A stretch of 64,000 nt of DNA, taken from contig NC_016132.3 in assembly GCF_000005505.3 (NCBI RefSeq), forward strand, positions 54,326,914 through 54,390,913, given 5' to 3'. How positions within the stretch are numbered: the first letter of the stretch is position 1; every line of letters starts with the position of its first letter. The stretch comes from Brachypodium distachyon (taxonomy: Eukaryota > Streptophyta > Magnoliopsida > Poales > Poaceae). The position numbers were made by a program, and so were the translations under genes. Shown one piece after another: positions 36,101 through 47,943 of this stretch. Below the pieces are notes generated by a model. That model was not told the DNA's origin and ran no database searches. It worked only from the letters and a program-made list of their open reading frames with translations.

Positions 36101-39100
36101 GTAGTTTAGAGAAGCTTAAAATCAAACAGATGGGTGCTTCTGCTATCTCTGCCATTAGATATGCCCTTGGCATACGTGCACACTTGTCACCATATACTAT
36201 TACAATAGGGGTGAAAGGACATGTAAAGATCTCAAGGCACATTAGAGGGTTGAGACAGTGCAAGAACCACGATACAAGTACAAGGGTTTTTTCTGAAAAA
36301 GAGTAATATTTTGGAAGCGATAAATTAACATCTATGGTTGCAATTTTAAGATCAGAGTCCTACCTCCTGAATGACTTTTCCTGCAATTGCTTTTGCCCTA
36401 GAGATGTCATCCAGTCCAGTATGTATCATTATGGAGTCCGTGTCACCATAAATAACCTGTTCAGTACAAAAACAGATATATCAAAATTATGAATTTATTC
36501 TTAGAAAGTTGGTGTTAAATCTTGTTAAAACATGGCTCTTTAGATATCTTATTAAGGTTGTTTACCACAGAGATATTTATAACACATTTGCTATTGTGCA
36601 TACCTCCAAGTTTAAATTATTCTGAACCAGATCAACAGTGTTCTGCAAGATCTCTCTCCCCTATAAGAGGCATCATAGCATGTATTAACAACAAAAATAT
36701 ACTTGTACAAGTTTGATAATTTACTTCTGCAGGAGAGAAAAATATGGCCTCACCTGTAGTGTAATAAGCTCAGCAAGTGGCTTTGCAAAAAATCTAGAAT
36801 TGGAAAATCCCAAGCAACCGTACATGCTGGAGCAAGTCAAGTGTTAGAGAGGGAAAGTTAGAGGCCATAAAAAATACTGGACGGGCTCACAAGGAACTAC
36901 TTATGGTTGTTACAGATATTGTTTTTACCTATTTGCAGTAAGCTTCAAAGCTTGCTGTTGAATATCAAATTGCTGCCTTTTGAGACCAGAAGCAGTCTTG
37001 AGCCACGATTTAACCATTCTTCTCCTCTCCACCAAACTCTTCAACAACTGTGTGTTTAACCATGATTGCAAACACATGCGTAGTGAAAAATACATTACAT
37101 CAATAATTGAAGGATTAAGGAATCCAGTGCTAAAGGTAATCCACAATACATAAGACTTGCTGTATTTAAGCTGGTCACTCTGAATTCTTAAGTGTACTTT
37201 CATGTCCACGGAGAAATGAATGAATTTTGATGGCAAAACTAACCAACGAAGTGACTAAACTTTCCAAGCACTGATATATATTAGAATAATGGGTGTTGAC
37301 CAGGCATGCTAATGTATTACTTGTACAACAAATTGAACAGAAGAAGTTGTGTCTGAGTAGACTATTCCAAAACCAATGTTTCTGATAGCAATCAAAATCA
37401 GTATAAAACAAAATATTGAAATTTTGGTCCGGCTTAGTTACAAAAACTAGATCCAGTTACGAATAGACTGAATAGCCCCGTAACCCATCAAGAAGCTAGA
37501 AATCCCAATGTCCAAACCAAAAGCATGAAAGGACGTGGCCAAGCAGGAAAAGCATTATTCCATTTATGTAATTAAAAAATGTACTATTAATTATAGGAGT
37601 TACTCACAAAGAGCTGAAACAAACTTTTTGTTTGTCATATTCTTTGTGATAAAGTTCAGAAGGAATATGTTACCTAGGGCCTCACCTATGGCATCGGCAT
37701 GTTAGTATTTTACCCAGCTCCCAACTCAAAATTTTACGAAACAGTGTTTGCCCCAGTCCCTCGACAAAAAAACTCAAAAGTGAATAAAGCTCAGCAAGTA
37801 CCTCCGGTAAAACACCAGTAACCTTGGAAGTTGGCAAGTTCGGGAGATTGCCATCAGAAGAACGCTCAACAGTGGTGAAGCAGATATTGAATTCCTTTGG
37901 AGGAAAGAGAATAAAGGAACAGTGAACATACAGCAACATATTCATCATTAATCACTTTAACAGTTGACATAATGGAGGATGAGCCAAAAGTTAAGGAATC
38001 TGCGAACATTGACTATTCACCTGAATAATTGAAGGATAAAGACTGTTGAAGTCCAGAAGTAGAATATACTTGTCATAAAGACCTTTCTTTGGCTCCAAAA
38101 CCAAGCCACCAGCATATGAAGGACCTTTTCTTGCTTTACCTTGATCACCATGATGCACCTCGTCATCAATGGAAGGATCAGCAGCACCGTCAGCAGCATT
38201 TGCACCTTCAGTATCAGCACTGATTTTTCGCTTTGCAGAGTTCAGCTCCTTGTTGCGTGCAAACTTATCCGGTACAATGAACTTTTTTGCATGGAATGAA
38301 TGCAACAGTAGATATTCTACCCTCTGAGCTCTAGCACCCTGCACACATTTTGTGCGAAAGATAATGTCAATACTGCATTATTGCCTTTTTTGGTGAAGAA
38401 GACTGCATTGTTACACATGTAAATAGACAATAATAATAATGATAGCATACCTGGAGAGTTTTTCCCCAAAGATTGCCACTAATATTTGTCAGTTGACGTG
38501 TAAGTGGGAGGACACTCAAGTGGAACATGAGCTCCAAAGAAAGCCATGCATCAGTCTCGCCATATTCAACCTAGTGGAACATGATAATTTGGTCAACATT
38601 GTTTCAGTTCTTAATTTCTGAAGATGTCATTATCTTGAAAGAAGGAACATGGTTTTGATTTTCAAAGAAACCACACCAGCTTCAGAAGTGTTCCCGATGA
38701 TTGGAACATTGGAGGTATATCATGTGGAGAAACCTCTCTCCTGTCCTTTTTCAATTGTGTCTCTGCAAGTTGCGTCAAAGAATAACTAACCTGCGTAGAA
38801 CAAACAAATCAGAATTGGTGAATTCGGAATTAAAACTGCACCAAACAATTAAAATAACTGTTACCTCCCTAAGAAGATCGCGAGAGCATAAGTAGGTGTC
38901 ACAGAGGAGCCGACCAGCAATACAGGACATAATTCCTGGGCTGGCTCCAGAACCATATAGTGTGTTTCCTTTGGTAAGCCTGGGCATTATTGATCTTCTA
39001 AGTCGACCGATCTTGGACCACATGCTGCTTGGTACTTTGCAGGTCTAGCAGGAAACAAAGATTCTTTCTTAAATGGTTGAATTAAAAATGATTACATTAT

Positions 39101-42100
39101 ACAATCATAGTGCTAGTTCTCTTCAGTTAAACCTAATATAATGCTGATCCCCTTGTCCAGAATATTGAAGCAAGATATGAACAGAACTGTATACTTAAGA
39201 AGAAAAATATCACTACTACAGTTACATAGAGATATCAAGATTAACAGGAAATATAATAAAAAAGACCTGAGCACGGTGCAAAAGGACATCCAGGTCGAAT
39301 CCCGAAATGTTGTGCCCCACAAGTACATCACAATCAAGTTTGCTAAGCTCAATCATCAAGCGATTTAACAGAGCGCGTTCACTGAAAATGGAACAAAAGT
39401 ATTGATAATGCAAGCTTGAGTGCTAGGATTTGTCAAAGAAACATATAAATGCAAAAAAAAAGAGCCCACCTGCTTTCTAGTGCCAGCACGTTGCTACCAG
39501 CCTTCTGGTTTCTATCAGAAGCTTCCTTGGTGAGGCCTATAGGAAATATGCTACCTTCAAGCTTGCGCATCACAGTAAAATGGCTGAGCATTCCTCGTTT
39601 CTGCCAATCTTCAGAACGCATTGGACTATCAATCTGAGATAGAAACAAAAATTGCAGACAAAATTTAGTTGGTAAAAAGTGTGTTTTTGCCTGCATAAAA
39701 ATATTCATATATGTGGAATTGACGATTCTTTCAAATAAACATAAAAGTTAGTTTGCCTAGAAATAAATTGTTTCAGAAATTCAGAGACCTGCATGGTTCC
39801 ATTTGCTTGGCACTGGTTGCCAAAATATATTGTCCAGAAAACTTTGCATTGCAGACAAGTATACAATTTTGTCTGATACTTCAAGGACCATGACCGAAGT
39901 ATGTAACAAGAAAATACTATAATAAAATACTTCAGTTCAAAATGAGCATGCTTACTTTCGCCCGGTGACAGCATATGACTGATGCTGACACAATCTCGTG
40001 CACATTGTGTTTCTCGTTTATGATGGTTTTAAGATTAACTGCTGCTACTACAACTGGAGGAACTTCCAGTGAGGCACTTGTCATCAAAACAGAAATGTCT
40101 TTTGGACAATCAACAGTAACTTCAAATTTACACCAGCTGACCTGTGGAAAAGTCAAATGCCATCACCACCAATATCATGCAATAAAGAATCAGACAGGGG
40201 CTATAAGAGTATCAAATAACTTGATGCAAAACACAGCGTGGGGTAATAGGACAGCGCAAAGTCAAGGATATACCCGCTGAGTAGATGGACATGTCCCAAA
40301 TTTAGAAATTGATAGCCATGAAGGACCCTTGATCTTCCTTTTTATGAGAAACAGTTCAAGAGCACTGAAAAGGTGGTCCACATGCGCGAAGAAGATATTT
40401 AGCATGATGACAACTACACATGGGACTGTTATGTATAGCATGGCCCAAATATTTTATGGATCATACCTGTTGTTTGTCCCGAGTAAAGCATGGAAATGTT
40501 CACCTCTAAGGTCTGCTGGTAGCGTTGTATCCTAAGAACATATGTATATCGTATAAGGAAATAGAAATATATTTGTAAATAGATGTACTGTTGAAGAAAC
40601 ATACCTTGTATGGGTAATTGATTTTCAGGACATACTGCTCACCATTTGGTAAATCCGTCCTTTCAAATGCGTAGTTCCTCTAAGGCATGCCAAACATATT
40701 CATTTTTAGCTCAGAGATAGATAAATGCAAGGTTCAAAATTACCTAGAAGGAGGTTCCACCTACAAACCTTGACTGGAGTCATTACAAAATTTGAAATGT
40801 TGAGATCAGACAACTTGTCAGCAATTTCACCCTTTAATCCAGATGCCAACTCCTGGAAACAGAATATGTGGTGTCCATGTAAGACAAGTATGATGAAATG
40901 AGCGTTAATATTAGTTTGAAAATAACAATCTCTTACATGTAAAGTTGCTCGAAGTGATGACGAGGCATCAGAGCTTGTGGAGTTCCTCTCTATCCTTGAT
41001 ATATTGTCCCTTGGGAATACTGAACTGCTTGGGATTGCGTATATGCACCTCTGCATATTCTTTACAACAACACAGCAACTATGGAACCGCTTGCCTATTT
41101 CCACCTAGAAAAGACAAGTAGCTGGTCAAACAAGAGGAAAGACCTAGTGCTGCAAACATGTAATAGCTCAAAACTAATGGTAGTCCCAATACTATTTAGC
41201 AAAGCTGATAACTGTTTTTAAGATACTTGACCATGTCCACAAGTAGAGCTTGTTTGAAAATACCAACTAGTTTATGCTAGTAATTGTTCCCATGATTCTA
41301 TGGTATATATTTACGCATAAGAATACTAGTAGAATACATCAAGCACCAAATGATTTATGACGAATCATTTATCCAACAAAGCTAAAGAATCACATAACCC
41401 AGTGCTCTGATGAACGTAGGCTATTCTAAATTTGTGTGACCAGAACAAAGTGTTTTAAACAGATATGAGTCACTAATAATATATCTCTTCTGGGGATAAT
41501 TTAACATGATATTAAAATAGAAACTCAGTAGCAATGATGTTTACCTTTCCAAACAAATACAATGTGCCTGAATTAACACCAAAGGGCTCCTCATAAGCAT
41601 CCAGTATGTAAAATGGCAGTGCTCCATCCTTCAGCTCAAACTCTGAGCTTTCATCCACATCGGTGTTACCATCAACGGCCACCCCTCCCTCAACACCTGC
41701 ATTCTCCCCCTCACCACATATCTTCATCCAACCTGCTGTTGCACTCGACATATCCCCATTCCTACTGTTCTCTGCCTTAATCTTTGCATTCAGACGGTGC
41801 ACCTTCTCTATCTTCACTTCTCCATTAGCCTCCTGCTTCAGTTCCTCTGAGCTCTTATTTACATCTGCCAATTCAGCTCTAGAATCTGAAGTTGCTACCA
41901 ATTCAGGTTGTGCTTCCACATCAGACCTCAATTCCACCTCTGGCTTCAATTCCACATCCATATCATTCCCATGGTCTGAAACCCCATCAGGTTCAGACCC
42001 ATAATCTGATCTAAACCCCAATTCAGCAGCTACAGCAGCTGCCTTTACGGCCTTAATGTGAGCAACTGGTGCAGGCGGCGGTGTTGGGGCACAGATTCTA

Positions 42101-42699
42101 CCAACACGACGACGACGCTCCTCACGGTCGTTATCGTCAGGAGCGAATTCGGCGATGACGTCATCTACGATGCTGTCTGCGGCCGGCGAGCCTTTGGTGC
42201 GGTCGCTGCCAGGCTTCTTAAAAACGGAGGAGGTGAACATGGAGGAGAGCCGCTGCTTACCCATCATGGCAGCAGCGGCGGAGAGGGACGCCGCCGCAGC
42301 GGACTGCTGGGGCGGGCGCTTTGCCTGGGGAGGGCGCGGCTGCTTCCGCTTACGGGAGGCGCCATCCTCGCCGTCGGATCCCTCGTCGGAGGAGGAGGGG
42401 AGGGCGCGGTGGGTCCAGTCCTCCTCGCGGCCGTCGTCGACGTAGCCGAGGCCGTCGTCGTCGATGATGAAGGCGCCGGCGTCCTTGCGGCGGCGGGCGA
42501 CCAGGGCGGCGTAGTCGTCCTCGGCGACGGTGTCATAGATCGGGTCCTCCATCTTCACCTGGGCAGCGGCGGCGGCGCGGGCGCCCCCACTGCGGATGGC
42601 GCGGAGGCGCTCGAGCGCCGCGGAGCGCCCCACCGCCTCGGGACCCCGGGTGCGCGTGCGGCGGCCAGATGCAGCAGCATCGGCGGGCGCGTCCTCCAT
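33169..42699 (-). CDS. POLA1: DNA polymerase alpha catalytic subunit, 31 exons
   Basis: This is the catalytic subunit of the Pol alpha-primase complex, which extends RNA primers in the nucleus to start leading and lagging strands. Exons, 5' to 3' on the minus strand: 42699-41545, 41104-40937, 40852-40769, 40679-40605, 40531-40467, 40364-40274, 40141-39956, 39633-39470, 39381-39267, 39044-38865, 38790-38677, 38570-38451, 38338-38021, 37894-37802, 37047-36929, 36826-36754, 36660-36604, 36456-36364, 36050-35931, 35860-35763, 35685-35640, 35463-35350, 35225-35145, 34629-34516, 34426-34337, 34255-34176, 34097-33890, 33818-33765, 33674-33555, 33474-33400, 33315-33169. All introns are GT-AG, and the joined frame is open for 1538 residues, close to family length. 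The N-terminal Pol alpha domain lies within about residues 15-100. The exonuclease-like motif [12 protein letters not shown] is near 685, [10 protein letters not shown] starts at 935, [13 protein letters not shown] at 1011 and YGDTDS at 1062. Cysteine pairs at 1349/1352 with 1387/1390, and 1426/1431 with 1452/1458, form the C-terminal zinc modules. The reading frame extends nine codons upstream only through a GTG, so the ATG at 42699 is taken as the start. Confidence 0.96.
34856..35099. mobile_element. Stowaway-like palindromic MITE in a Pol alpha intron
   Basis: The ends cactccattcctaaatgtaag and cttatatttaggaacggaggt are inverted. Inner arms also pair (caaacttcttaaagtttgacc with ggtcaaactttaagaagtttg). 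It lies in the intron between exons 24 and 23 as listed (34630-35144) and leaves the splice sites intact. Confidence 0.75.
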
Positions 42700-42826
42700 G
42701 GCTTCGCCTTTCGCTCCCTCCTTCACTCGCTTGCTCTCCCCCCTCTCTATCTCTCCCTCTCTCTCCTCACAATCTCACACACAAAGGGCAGAGAGCGCAG
42801 ATCTATTGTGAATGTGCGGGCGTGGC

Positions 42827-42837
42827 TTTGGCGGGAA
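42827..42837 (+). promoter_or_regulatory. E2F-type site upstream of Pol alpha
   Basis: TTTGGCGGGAA matches the E2F consensus TTTSGCGS. It lies 128 bp upstream of the Pol alpha ATG. E2F factors drive S-phase expression of replication genes in plants, which fits this gene. Binding is inferred. Confidence 0.65.
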
Positions 42838-42849
42838 GGTGTTCGAGCA

Positions 42850-42858
42850 TTTGGCGCG
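42850..42858 (+). promoter_or_regulatory. Second E2F-type site upstream of Pol alpha
   Basis: TTTGGCGCG matches the E2F consensus and sits 23 bp from the first site, 151 bp upstream of the ATG. Paired E2F sites are common in S-phase promoters. Confidence 0.6.
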
Positions 42859-42859
42859 C

Positions 42860-43374
42860 AGAGTTTGAGGGGAAGCGGTAGCCGGTGGGTCTAGGGTTTC
42901 TCAGATCTGGTGGAGAAGAAGCATTTCGACCCACGCGTAACAAGGCCTGTATAGCCTGTGGGCTTTGTGATTCTGTGATGGCCTGTTTGGTTAGGCGAGA
43001 AACTGGGCTGTACGTATGCTAGAAGCCCCATATCCGGCTCCTTGCCTAACACGTGTCCCGGCCGGCACAACACATGGGCCATATAGAGTTGTTCAAACCT
43101 CCCATTTCGTCCATTTCTCCAGTCTCCTGGGCCTTTTGGATAAGTTTGGCTGTCACCAAAATATACCACGCCAGTTTTTTTTATGAAATTTATTTTTATT
43201 TAAATTGATGGTCGGGAACATATACCACGCCAATTTATTTGTCATGAAACTTGAATTTTTAATTGGATATACTAGATTGCCGCCAAAATATGGAAATGCT
43301 AAAAAGACATTTCCTACTGGTTATCTCTTTTCTCTTCCGTGCAGTTATAACTTATAAATGGTCGTATTTTTCTA
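42860..43374. other. Promoter-side spacer of Pol alpha
   Basis: No gene was recognised. The part near 42860-42900 should be core promoter of Pol alpha, and the rest is AT-rich unassigned sequence. Confidence 0.45.
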
Positions 43375-44716
43375 CTCCCTCCGTCCAACAAAAGTCTCCT
43401 GAGATGTTCAGAAGCTCCAGAATAATTTTCTTTTGATGGATGTTGAGGCCATCCGTAATATTCCAATAAGCACAGTTAGCTATGGAGACTACTGGGCGTG
43501 GCATTTCGAAAAAATGGGATGCTTGCAGTGCGCTCCTGCTATAAGATGATTGTGAGCACTAAGAAGACTAGAGAAGATTGGCTAGACAAGAAGTCAGCGT
43601 CCAGCTCTAACAAATCGGAGCAGGCCTGGAAGCGTCTCTGGAAGGTGAAGGTGCCCTCGAAAGTGCACGTTTTTGCATGGCGTCTGGCGCAAAATTTGCT
43701 GCCAACTCATGATGTTCTTAATCACCGACGTATGGCCGATTCTTCTCTGGGTTCGATCTGCCATACTATGATCGACTCGTGGCGGCACTCCCTGGTCGAG
43801 TGACCATGGCGTGATGTGTTTGGGCTTTGGCAAATGAGCAATTGACAGAACACCCCTGTGCTTCGGTGTGCCCTAATGCGAAGGAGTGGTTGTTTCACCT
43901 GATGGAGACTGTGTCGCAAGCTGAGTTCATCCAAATTCTACTTACTTTGTGGGCAATATGGTCAGCGCGTCGAAAAGCTATACATGAATCAATCTTTCAG
44001 AGTCCAGTAACCATTTATGGGTTTGTTGTTAAACTGATGGCAGAGCTTGAGGTCTGTCAGGTTGCTTCACCGGCGCGGCCGCGGCTGACTGCGGCTACTG
44101 CACCGCGGTGGATTCCTCCCCCGCCAGGCTTTCTCAAGTTTAATACTGATGGTGGCGTTTGCAAAGCTCAATGCAAAGGGGTGTCAGCTGTTGTCTGCAG
44201 AGATGAGAAAGGGAGGTACCAAGGATCGTCGGTTCGAGTTTTTGAAGCAATCACAGATCCTGCCACCCTCGAGGCGCATGCTATATGTGAAGCTCTATCT
44301 CTGGCCAAGGATATTCATGCACAAAAGTTTTATATCGCATCTGATGCATCGGTGGTGATCAAGGAGATTATTGAAGGTAGCAGATGCTCCTATAGTGCCA
44401 TTCTTCAGGAGATTGGAGTCCGGAGTCGAGAATTTGAAGATGTTCTTTTTGTTCATGAAGGGCGTGCCTCTAACATAGATGCCCATAGTCTAGTTAAGAG
44501 TGTGTTATCGTTCCAGCATGGTCGATTTATGTGGCTATCTAAGCCTTGAGACGAATCAATCGTACCATTTCGATTGATTAATAAAGACTGTGTTTTCGCT
44601 CCCAAAAAAAAGATGTCTCAATTTTGTCAAAAATTGAATGTATCTAAACATGACTTAGTGTATAAATGCATTCAAATTTAGTCAAAGTTGAGACATTTTT
44701 TGTTGGACGGAGGGAG
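43375..44716. mobile_element. Stowaway MITE split by a LINE insertion
   Basis: The left arm (43375-43394, ctccctccgtccaacaaaag) and the right arm (44612-44716, ending tttttgttggacggagggag) are the two ends of one Stowaway, with TA at 43373-43374 and 44717-44718. Between them is a LINE fragment ending in a poly-A run at 44604-44611. Sequence after the poly-A continues the MITE. Confidence 0.8.
43395..44611 (+). pseudogene. 5'-truncated LINE (L1-type): RT end, zinc-binding region and RNase H
   Basis: The first frame, from 43438, gives MDVEAIRNIP and GDYWAWHFEK, the end of a LINE reverse transcriptase ORF. A frame change near 43512 leads into AWKRLWKVKVPSKVHVFAWR and the zf-RVT part up to about 43800. 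Another frame change is followed by an open RNase H region (43827-44549, 240 codons) with NTDGG, LEAHA, ASDAS and NIDAHSL in the expected order. It ends in a short poly-A. It is dead as a LINE, though the RNase H frame alone is open. Confidence 0.8.
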
Positions 44717-44718
44717 TA

Positions 44719-45207
44719 TAAAATATACCACTGTAGCAGCTAGCCAGCTACACAAGATATAGTCCATATTCAAATTGAACGCGTAACTTGTCCTGCATTT
44801 TGATGCAGAGGCCGGATCTCTCAATCTCCTTTTCGGAAAAAAAAAATTGTCATGCATTTTGTTTGTAAGTGGCATACCTGTGTGATTTCCTGAGGATTTT
44901 GCCCTGTTTCTAAAAGATATTATGCTTCTGGGTCGGGACAGGGCTGCATAGCTCATGGCTCTCGACCAACGTCAAATCTTATTGGTTCAAGCGAGCTTCT
45001 CGGTTACTCCTCTGAGGCCCCGACACGACGACTAACGTTGCTCTCGATGGTTTCTGGATGAAGTTAAGAGAACGATGCCCTCGATGCCGCGTCCTGGCAC
45101 AAGACAACGGATGAAGAATAACCCTGTCCCGTGTACATCGATCCCGATGAACGCAATGCGCCGTCTTGCATCTGTGGATGGAACCAATACTCCATGTCAC
45201 CGTATAG
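44719..45207. other. Upstream region of the subtilase gene
   Basis: No gene was recognised in this stretch of about 490 bp, which should contain the subtilase promoter. Confidence 0.45.
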
Positions 45208-45213
45208 TATAAA
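45208..45213 (+). promoter_or_regulatory. Candidate TATA box of the subtilase gene
   Basis: TATAAA in the context cgtatagtataaagga lies 51 bp upstream of the ATG at 45259, which predicts a very short 5' leader. Confidence 0.55.
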
Positions 45214-45258
45214 GGACACCCCATGCTTCGATAGCAATTCCATCGCCAACGTTACAAC

Positions 45259-47574
45259 ATGGCAGGTGCATTGCACGCGCATCCATCGCTGCTGCTGCTA
45301 GCGCTAGTGATCAGCCCATGGCTCCTCATCTGCGCCACCTTCCTTGCTCCGGTGGCCGCCGCCGAGCGGGCATCGTACATTGTCCATATGGACAAGTCCG
45401 CCATGCCGCCGCGGCACTCCGGCCACCGTGCGTGGTACTCCACCGTCGTGGCTTCTCTCGCGGACGATTCCTCAACGGACGGCCGCGGCGAGCTCTTCTA
45501 CACGTACGACGATGCGCTCCACGGCTTCGCGGCCACTCTCTCGGCCTCCGAGCTCCGCGCGCTGAGCAGCGTTCCGGGCTTCGTGTCCGCCTACCCTGAC
45601 CGCCGCGCCGACGTCGGTGCCCGCCACGACACCACGCACTCCACGGAGTTCCTCGGTCTCAGCCCGCTCGCAGGGCTCCTGCCGGCCGCCAAGCTCGGCG
45701 AGGGCGTCATCGTCGGCATGATCGACACCGGGGTGTGGCCCGAGAGCGCGAGCTTCGACGACGCCGGCATGTCGCCCGCGCCGTCCAAGTGGCGCGGCAC
45801 CTGCGAGCCGGGCCAGGCGTTCACCGCCGCCATGTGCAACCGGAAGCTCATCGGGGCGCGCTACTTCAACAAGGGGTTAGTCGCTGCGAACCCCGGCATC
45901 ACACTCACCATGAACTCGACGCGTGACTCGGAGGGCCATGGCACGCACACGTCGTCCACAGCCGCGGGGAGCTTCGTGAAGTGCGCGTCCTTCTTCGGCT
46001 ACGGGCTCGGCACGGCGCGCGGGGTCGCGCCGCGCGCCCATGTCGCCATGTACAAGGTCATCTTCGACGAGGGCCGGTATGCGTCCGACGTGCTGGCCGG
46101 CATGGACGCGGCCATCGCGGACGGCGTCGACGTCATCTCCATCTCCATGGGCTTCGACGGCGTGCCGCTCTACGAGGACCCCGTGGCCATCGCCGCGTTT
46201 GCCGCCATGGAGCGAGGCATCCTCGTCTCGTCCTCGGCTGGGAACGCCGGCCCGCGGCCCCGCTCATTGCACAACGGCATACCGTGGGTGCTCACCGTCG
46301 CGGCTGGCACCGTGGACCGGAAGATGTTCTCCGGCACTGTGACTTACGGCAACACGACGCAGTGGACCATAGCCGGCGTCACCACGTACCCGGCGAATGC
46401 CTGGGTGGTGGACATGAAGCTGGTCTACAACGATGCCGTATCAGCGTGCAGCTCAGCCGCGTCGCTGGCGAACGTAACGACAAGCATAGTCGTGTGCGCT
46501 GACACCGGGAGTATCGACGAGCAGATAAACAACGTAAACGAGGCTCGTGTCGCCGCGGCCATCTTCATCACGGAGGTGTCATCTTTTGAGGACACCATGC
46601 CGCTGCCAGCCATGTTCATCCGCCCGCAAGACGCGCAGGGGCTGCTGAGCTACATCAACTCAACGGCGATCCCGATAGCGAGTATGAGCTTCCAGCAGAC
46701 CATCCTCGGCACGCGGCCGGCGCCGGTGGTCACGGCTTACTCCTCACGTGGCCCGTCGCGGAGCTACCCGGGCGTGCTGAAGCCGGACATACTGGCGCCA
46801 GGGAACAGCATACTCGCGTCGTTTGCCCCCGTAGGTCCGACGGGACTGATAGGCCAGACCTCTCTGCGCAGCGAGTTCTACGTCGCGTCCGGGACATCAA
46901 TGGCGTGCCCGCATGCCAGTGGTGTGGCGGCGCTGCTGCGCGCGGCTCACCCGGACTGGAGCCCGGCCATGATCAAGTCCGCGATGATGACCACGGCGAC
47001 CACCATCGATAACACGTTCCGCCCGATCGTCGATGCCGGCAGCATCGTCAGCGGCAACGGCAGTGCCGCCGCGGCCAGCCCGTTGGCCATGGGCTCCGGG
47101 CACGTGAGCCCCAACTCCGCGATGGACCCTGGGCTGGTGTACGACGTCGGGCCGGCGGACTTCGTGGCGCTGCTGTGCGCCGCGAACTACACCAACGCGC
47201 AGATCATGGCGATCACGAGGTCGTCGACGGCGTACAACTGCTCCACCTCTTCCAACGACGTGAACTACCCGTCGTTCATCGCCATCTTCGGCGCCAACGC
47301 CACCTCCGGGGACGCACGCTTCAGCAGGACCGTGACCAGCGTCGGGGCCGGCCCGGCAACATACAAGGCGTCCTGGGTGTCGTCGAGCAACGTCACCGTG
47401 GCTGTGACGCCGGCGACGCTGGAGTTCAGCGGGCCGGGGCAGAAGGCGACGTTCCAGGTGGAGATCAAGCTCACCGCTCCGGCTGCTCCAGGAGGCGAGC
47501 CCGCATTTGGGGCCGTCGTTTGGGCGGATGCCAGCGGCAAGTACCGGGTCAGGACTCCATATGTCGTGCTTTGA
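45259..47574 (+). CDS. Subtilisin-like serine protease (plant SBT1-type), intronless
   Basis: The 771-residue protein has the full plant subtilase plan. A hydrophobic signal peptide covers about residues 1-35, followed by an I9 inhibitor prodomain to about residue 115 ([11 protein letters not shown] at its start). The S8 catalytic domain has Asp156 ([10 protein letters not shown]), His227 (GHGTHTSS), the oxyanion Asn329 (SSAGNAGP) and Ser547 ([11 protein letters not shown]). A PA-like insertion lies between Asn329 and Ser547, and the C-terminus is a fibronectin III-like domain. All catalytic residues are present and the length is usual (about 750-780). It should be secreted to the apoplast and self-processed, and should cut extracellular proteins or propeptides; the substrate is unknown. 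The single exon is normal for the SBT1 group. It is convergent with the DUF639 gene. I cannot assign the exact SBT1 subgroup. Confidence 0.95.
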   Translation: MAGALHAHPSLLLLALVISPWLLICATFLAPVAAAERASYIVHMDKSAMPPRHSGHRAWYSTVVASLADDSSTDGRGELFYTYDDALHGFAATLSASELRALSSVPGFVSAYPDRRADVGARHDTTHSTEFLGLSPLAGLLPAAKLGEGVIVGMIDTGVWPESASFDDAGMSPAPSKWRGTCEPGQAFTAAMCNRKLIGARYFNKGLVAANPGITLTMNSTRDSEGHGTHTSSTAAGSFVKCASFFGYGLGTARGVAPRAHVAMYKVIFDEGRYASDVLAGMDAAIADGVDVISISMGFDGVPLYEDPVAIAAFAAMERGILVSSSAGNAGPRPRSLHNGIPWVLTVAAGTVDRKMFSGTVTYGNTTQWTIAGVTTYPANAWVVDMKLVYNDAVSACSSAASLANVTTSIVVCADTGSIDEQINNVNEARVAAAIFITEVSSFEDTMPLPAMFIRPQDAQGLLSYINSTAIPIASMSFQQTILGTRPAPVVTAYSSRGPSRSYPGVLKPDILAPGNSILASFAPVGPTGLIGQTSLRSEFYVASGTSMACPHASGVAALLRAAHPDWSPAMIKSAMMTTATTIDNTFRPIVDAGSIVSGNGSAAAASPLAMGSGHVSPNSAMDPGLVYDVGPADFVALLCAANYTNAQIMAITRSSTAYNCSTSSNDVNYPSFIAIFGANATSGDARFSRTVTSVGAGPATYKASWVSSSNVTVAVTPATLEFSGPGQKATFQVEIKLTAPAAPGGEPAFGAVVWADASGKYRVRTPYVVL

Positions 47575-47943
47575 TGTTCTCCCTAGTTACTTGTCCATGT
47601 CGTTCCAGTACAACACAGCAAGTCTGGGTTGGAATAATTATCGCCGCGAACATGTATGCATCAACTCATTTGGTAGACAGGTGATGCAACAAATTGAGTT
47701 CCTTTTTTTGCAACATATTGAGTTCGGTGATGAGAAACCAAATATGAAATACTAAATGGTTGCTCGTGATCTTTTAGAAGGTAGCTGAACTATCCCATGG
47801 CAGTTTATGGTGTTCTCCTTTTCCTGTTGCTGTTTTTCCAAAAGCCCATGCAAAATCCTCGAATTTGGTACGACAAACTTAACTATGCCTAGTTATGTAC
47901 AAGTTACAGCTGTACATTACAACACAGCAGAACACTTCAAAAA
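47575..47943. other. Convergent intergenic region
   Basis: This contains the 3' flanks of the subtilase (+) and the DUF639 gene (-). The direct repeat gcaacaaattgagttc / gcaacatattgagttc at about 47687-47726 is a short local duplication. Confidence 0.5.

Noticed and set aside
42058..42894. 278-codon plus-strand ORF over Pol alpha exon 1
   Set aside because: It lies antisense to a well-supported exon and is low complexity.
45981..46502. 173-codon alternate-frame ORF within the subtilase
   Set aside because: It is an Arg-rich shadow of the subtilase reading frame.
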